Positions 58,684 to 64,000 of a stretch of DNA of 64,000 nt are shown one piece after another (the stretch's first letter is position 1; the number at the start of each line of letters is the position of its first letter). The DNA comes from Vicia villosa (taxonomy: Eukaryota; Streptophyta; Magnoliopsida; Fabales; Fabaceae). The stretch is from assembly GCF_029867415.1 (NCBI RefSeq), contig NC_081182.1:8624646-8688645 (forward strand), written 5' to 3'. Both the position numbers and the translations under genes were made by a program. The notes beneath the pieces are model-generated. The model was not told where the DNA came from, made no database searches, and was given only the letters and a program-made list of their open reading frames with translations.

Positions 58684-59160
58684 ATATTAAATAAATGATA
58701 AATTGCTTATAAAAAAAATAAATGATAAATTTTTTATTTAACTAAACTTGATATTAAATCAATAAATTGTCGTAATATATTTTACTTTATTTTATTAAAA
58801 TAAAATAAAAAATTTGATTACGGCGCCTCATTATTCATTCAGATAACTTATTGTACTATTAAAAAAGTTTATACGGTCATTATATCGTTGTATATACGCT
58901 ACGTTTTATTAGCTGGAAAAAAATATTAAATACATTTGATTTGCTTTGCTTTGCGTGCTATTACATTACGCTTTCAGATTTAAAGTGCATGAGATCCGAG
59001 TACGAAACATACTCTAATTTATTAAAAGATTCACCAAAAAAAATCAAGTAGTTCAACAAACAATTTATAATTATTATCACATTTATCATCATATACTACT
59101 AATTAAAATAGCGTAGTAACGAAGACACAAAAAATAATGATGAAAAATAAAATAAAAAAA
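58684..59160 (+). other. AT-rich sequence upstream of the kinase gene
   Basis: No gene or clear element. It may include distal promoter sequence of the kinase. Confidence 0.4.
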
Positions 59161-59805
59161 CAAAATAATTTAAATATTTTTGGTTCAGACAGAGAGGGTG
59201 TTGGAGGAAAACGCGGGTGTGTATGTACGTAAGTTTGTTTGTTTGTTGTGAGGTTCTGAAAAAGAAAGAGAGAGAAAAAAAACTAGAGAGAGAAACAAGA
59301 GAGATTCATAAATCATATCATATCCATTGATAAAATCCAAAAATCCGAACCCTTTCCCGTTTGGTCACGACGACCTAGAGAATCTATTTTCTTCATCGAT
59401 CCATTTACAAAACCTATTCACACTCAACTTCACTCACCACGATTCACGATTCAATTCTTTCTTCATTTTCAATCTTCCTCAGCTTGTTTTCACGATAAGG
59501 TTTTCTTTCCCTTTTCCACTTCTTCTACATTTGGAAATTCTCCCCTTTCTTAGCTTCTTAATTGGATCTGCAATTTGTTTTACCATACCAAGTTCTTAGG
59601 TTAATTAAGGTTTTTCACTCTCATTGAATTCTATGAATTAATTAAATTGATTGAATTAATTGATTAATTGAAGTCATTGGACTCAGGTTTTGTATTTTTT
59701 TTGTTTTTTGGTTTTTTTAGTAATAATGACTAATTATTTTCACTCTGTACTGAATTGTTCATAATCATGATTTTTGTTGTTGTTATTGTTGATGATTGGT
59801 AGGCA
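59161..59805 (+). promoter_or_regulatory. MAP kinase promoter and 5' leader with probable intron
   Basis: A GA-rich run (GAAAGAGAGAGAAAAAAAAC at about 59263-59283 and following) and CT-rich sequence to about 59530 are typical of a plant leader. TTGGTAG at 59796-59802 immediately before GCAATG is a good splice acceptor after a T-rich stretch. Candidate donors are TAAG|GTTTTC near 59500 and TAAG|GTTTTT near 59609. A leader intron is therefore likely; its start is not settled from sequence alone. Confidence 0.55.
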
Positions 59806-61196
59806 ATGGCAACTCCGGTCGAGCCTCCGAACGGGATAAGGGCGGAAGGGAAGCATTATTATTCCATGTGGCAGACGCTATTTGAGATCGACACTAAATA
59901 TGTGCCGATTAAGCCGATTGGCCGGGGAGCATATGGGATTGTGTGTTCTTCTGTTAATAGGGAGACAAATGAGAAAGTTGCGATCAAGAAGATACAGAAC
60001 GCGTTTGAGAATCGTGTTGATGCGCTTAGGACTTTGCGGGAGCTTAAATTGCTTCGACATCTTCATCATGAGAATGTTATTGCTTTGAAGGATATTATGA
60101 TGCCTGTTAATAGGAGTAGTTTTAAGGATGTTTATCTTGTTTATGAACTCATGGATACCGATTTGCATCAGATTGTTAAATCTTCTCAAACGTTGTCTAA
60201 TGATCACTGCCAATATTTCCTCTTTCAGGTATGAATTAATATTGTTAGGGTAACTTTAGTATTCTTTTATGTCAAATATGTCATTTTTCTATCAGTTAAC
60301 AATATAGGAAACACCCTTTTGGAATTCATTTGTTTGCATGTGACAATCTTGCAGAAAGCCTTTGGTTAAGTATTTCTGAACATGAAACTCCTCTCAATAA
60401 AGCAGATTTGTTGCGCTTTCAGAAGTTATAAATTATGTATAAACATTTGTGTTGCTTGAATGATTGTTGTATGTACTAATAGAAAGTTCTTTTGTTGCAG
60501 TTGCTTCGGGGTTTGAAATATCTACACTCAGCTAACATCCTTCATCGCGACTTGAAACCTGGAAATCTTCTAATTAATGCAAATTGTGATCTAAAAATAT
60601 GTGATTTTGGGTTAGCTCGCACAAACTGCAGCAAGAACCAGTTCATGACGGAGTATGTTGTCACTCGGTGGTATAGGGCACCAGAGCTTCTACTTTGCTG
60701 TGACAACTATGGGACATCTATTGACGTATGGTCAGTTGGATGCATCTTTGCAGAGCTCCTTGGACGAAAACCTATTTTCCCTGGTTCAGAGTGTCTCAAC
60801 CAACTAAAGCTTATTATCAATATCCTTGGTAGTCAAAGGGAGGAGGATATCGAATTTATTGATAATCCTAAAGCAAAGAGGTACATCAAATCACTTCCAT
60901 ATTCTCCCGGAACCCCCTTTTCCAGACTTTACCCTAATGCACATCCCCTTGCAATTGATCTGCTAGCTAAGATGCTTGTTTTTGATCCCACAAAGAGGAT
61001 TAGTGTTATGGAAGCACTTCAACACCCATTCATGGCCTCTCTCTATGATCCTAATTGTGATCCTCCAGCCATCATTCCAATTGATCTTGACATTGATGAG
61101 GATCTAGGGGAGGAGATGATAAGGGAGTTGATGTGGAATGAAATGGTTCATTACCATCCCGGATCTGCTATGGGAAATGCAGCGTTGTCGGCTTGA
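59806..61196 (+). CDS. MPK7: Group C MAP kinase (MPK7/MPK1/MPK2 type), 372 aa
   Basis: Serine/threonine kinase at the end of a MAPK cascade, activated by a MAPK kinase through Thr and Tyr phosphorylation; acts in cytoplasm and nucleus. Coding exons 59806-60228 (141 codons) and 60501-61196, joined in phase 0 across a GT-AG intron (60229-60500). Start Met opens [20 protein letters not shown], matching the family start. P-loop IGRGAYGIV at residues 38-46, catalytic Lys61 (VAIKK), Glu79, HRD at 156-158, DFG at 176-178, activation loop TEY at 191-193, and an acidic C-terminal docking-type segment ([12 protein letters not shown], about 335-346). Length fits the family (Arabidopsis MPK7 is about 368). 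The two-exon layout is that of group C, unlike the six-exon groups A and B. MPK7 against MPK1/MPK2 is judged from remembered sequence. Looks functional. Confidence 0.96.
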
Positions 61197-62024
61197 TTTT
61201 ATTCTCTTCAGGGTTCTATTTTTATTATGTTCCCTTTTGTTGGTTATAATAGTGTCTAATATAATAGCTTGTTTTGAATAATTAGGAGGGCTCTGTCATC
61301 GTCGGTGAGCTCAATATATATTCTGTTTCCTCTTTGTTGAGAACAGAGAAAACAGCTAAAATATGGTCATCTCGAAAAAACATGAAACACTGTTTGCTGA
61401 TGATGCATAGTAGTAGTTTTTAACTGCCATTTTGAGACATTGATTTTGTCTTTTGAACTATGTATTTTGTTCCCCTCAGTTTGAGTTGTATATAATGTTT
61501 CTTTCTTAAACTATTCTGTAAATTAAGTCTAATGTTTATCACAGTACAGACATCTTTATGGTCTTTGTGCTTCAAATGTTGTGTTCACAAAACATGCATA
61601 GTGAACATATGTATATTCTTCTTTTGAAATTATGCACATCACTGAGGCTATGTTTGGGAAGGCCAAACTTTCAGGAGTGTTTCAATGGTTCAAATTCTTC
61701 TCATCTTTGACACTATCAATATGTTCTTCTATCATGTAATGACTTAATATCAAATTAAACTAATTATATGTAATTTGTGTCTTCTGATAAGAGACTGTCA
61801 TACATATTAATTAATTTTACATATTTAGGGTCATTTGGTTGTCAGGAATATATGAGGCAAGATAGAATAAACTATCATATTTTGTCTCAAATTAATGGTG
61901 TTTATATAATTAGTGTCATCTTTTGGAAGCAGTAATATCTTTAAAGTTGGCCAATTATATGTACTGGTTTTTTAAGTGGGGTTCTTGTGACGGGAAGTTT
62001 CCCCGGTTGTACTTAAGATGCATT
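61197..62024 (+). other. 3' flank of the MAP kinase gene
   Basis: Probable 3' UTR followed by intergenic sequence; several AATAAT-like signals (for example near 61277) but no single clear poly(A) signal chosen. No other gene seen. Confidence 0.5.
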
Positions 62025-62705
62025 GTTAGATCTAGGGGTGTTCAAAAATATGGTTAAGTGAATTGTATATTTGAACTGAATTGAATTGAACCATAAAAAA
62101 CCTGAACCACTTAAATGGTTAATGAACTGAACCATTTAATTTAAACAATTCAAATTCAGTTCAAAACTGGTTCAAAACCAGTTTTCTTTTATAAACCGGT
62201 TTAATTATATAATTTTTTTTTAAAAAACCCAAATTACTTTTTTCCAAAAAATTAAAAAAAAATCCGAAAAAATTTAAAAAAAAATCTGAAAGTAAAAAAA
62301 TATTTTTTTTCTTCATCATCGGACCTATCCCTCTATTTTGAAAACTTGTTTGGACATTATATTTTCAAAAAAAATTTAAGCAAAAAATAACAAAATTATT
62401 TTTGATAATTTATTTCTAAAATATGTTTTAAAATATTAAATCGTAGAAGGTAACAAAAAAATTATGATAAATTTTTTAGAAATATTTGTTATACATAAAT
62501 AAGATAGATTTTTAAGTGTTAATGATAAGTATGAATTTTATTTTTTATATTTATCTAAAACATATATGTCATGTCTTTCTTTATGTATTATTGCCAATTT
62601 TTTCTCTTATTTTGTTTTATTAATTGATGAGAAAAATATTTGTCTTATATTTTCTATATATTAATCTATTGTAAATATCTCTTATATTATAAAAATATTT
62701 ATCAG

Positions 62706-62793
<88 letters not shown>
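62706..62793. repeat. (AT)n microsatellite
   Basis: About 44 uninterrupted AT units inside the hAT-type element. Confidence 0.97.
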
Positions 62794-62795
<2 letters not shown>

Positions 62796-63232
62796 AATAA
62801 ACATTTACGAAGTAATATTCTGTTAGGTGATATTTTTATACTGACGATATAAAAAAAAATGTTAACTTTAATTAATTGTTTTTCTCTTTATGGTAGATCA
62901 ATTTTTTTTAATAATATAATTTTGTTTCTTTAATTTAATTGTATCACGTCATTTTATATAATCTTTCAAATAAAGAAAATATTACTAAAATGCCATTAAT
63001 GAAAATTACATGTTTTTAGTGTTTTTTTAATTTTTGAAAACTTTGAAATAGAAAAGTAAAACTGCTGAAACCACTTTTGGTTTTTTTTTTCTTCTCAAAA
63101 CTATTTTTTAAAAAACTATTTCCAAAACTGTAATTTGAAAATTGATTAACCAAGCAAGTTTTTAATTTTTTAGTTTTTAAAAACCAAAAAACTGTTTTTG
63201 AAAACAGAATCAAACTACCGACTGAAGCAAAC

Positions 63233-63343
<111 letters not shown>

Positions 63344-63627
63344 TTTTTTTTAAAAAAATAAAATTTAAAAATAGATTAATTTTAAAACAATTTTTAATAT
63401 AAAATTGGTTATATAACTATAAATTGGTTTTAAACCGGTTTATATATACAAATTGGTTTTAAACCAGTTTAAATATACAAACCGGTTTAAACCAATTTAT
63501 AACTGAATTAAAACTGTTTTAACAATTAACTGAATTGTTATTAATGTGGTTATTAAAAACTGAACTGAACCATTTATATGATTCGGTTCAGTGCAGTTCA
63601 TGAACCATGAACACCCCTAGTTAGATC

Positions 63628-64000
63628 TATTACTAGATAAATTTGATTGTTTTAAGAATCTTTTATACAACTTATTTTGACTTTGTTTGAAAAAATTCTT
63701 TAATTTGAAAATATTCTTTCGGAACAAAAAAATAGTTGCAAGTAACCCGTTAGTAAAAATATAGGAAATAAATGGAACCATAGATAATAACATTTTTAAT
63801 ATTTTAAAAATTATGATGAATTTCACTAGAGGAAAAAAAAAGAGGCGACAAAGCGAAAAAGTTAATGTTCACTGTTCATTGTCTTCTTCGATACATTGAC
63901 CTAGTTTTTGTCACCATCGTTTTAGTTGTGGTGCAATGCAATGTCTCCTTCTTTCTAAATACCTTGGCTTGTGTGCAACCGACCCGACTATCAAACCAAT
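63628..64000. other. Intergenic sequence at window end
   Basis: Nothing recognised; a gene could begin beyond the window. Confidence 0.4.

Noticed and set aside
59878..60213. Minus-strand 111-codon frame across MAP kinase exon 1
   Set aside because: It is the antisense of a well conserved kinase exon.

Overview
This window reads as nuclear DNA of a plant, most likely a legume with a large, repeat-rich genome (pea/vetch/clover relatives). The reasons are spliced genes with GT-AG introns, closest remembered matches to plant proteins, very few host genes (two convincing ones in 64 kb), an Ogre-like LTR with a tRNA-Arg-type primer site, and several layers of nested transposons. The species call is inference, not a match.

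Host genes. (1) 46155-50883, minus strand: a 13-exon gene for the mu subunit of the AP-4 adaptor complex (AP4M). All exon joins can be followed in phase, giving a protein of about 447 residues. (2) 59806-61196, plus strand: a two-exon, 372-residue group C MAP kinase (MPK7/MPK1/MPK2 type) with intact P-loop, HRD, DFG and TEY motifs. Both look functional. I see no other convincing host gene.

Layout. 0-9 kb: three decayed Copia relics, a 0.94-kb element with a 10-bp target duplication, and a long AT-rich foldback. 10-18 kb: CACTA-like and tRNA-like (SINE) fragments, then an Ogre-like LTR split by a very young non-autonomous LTR element (12094-16961) whose two 1.4-kb LTRs differ by one indel. 18-20 kb: a Copia 3' end and a probable solo LTR. 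20.9-22.0 kb: a short Mutator-like element. 23.67-33.93 kb: an old Copia element with matching LTRs and target duplication, containing a 5'-truncated L1-type LINE and a long-TIR Mutator-like element. 34-38 kb: LTR-like sequence with clustered short palindromes, a minisatellite and a MITE. 38.65-40.65 kb: a hAT-type element. 40.8-42.9 kb: a larger relative of the 20.9-kb Mutator-like element, carrying two small open genes and 13 dispersed 20-bp palindromes. 43-46 kb: a MITE, a repeated AP4M-flank segment and LTR pieces. 51-58 kb: Copia gag relic, minus-strand gypsy gag-protease with primer site and LTR, a large GATA/GA microsatellite and further relics. 58.5 kb: a hairpin Stowaway-like MITE upstream of the kinase. 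62.0-63.6 kb: another hAT-type element just downstream of the kinase.

The two host genes have no visible joint pathway: AP-4 sorts cargo at the trans-Golgi network, and the kinase acts in a MAP kinase cascade. The main interest is the nested transposon record, particularly the palindrome-studded Mutator-like pair and the near-identical-LTR element.
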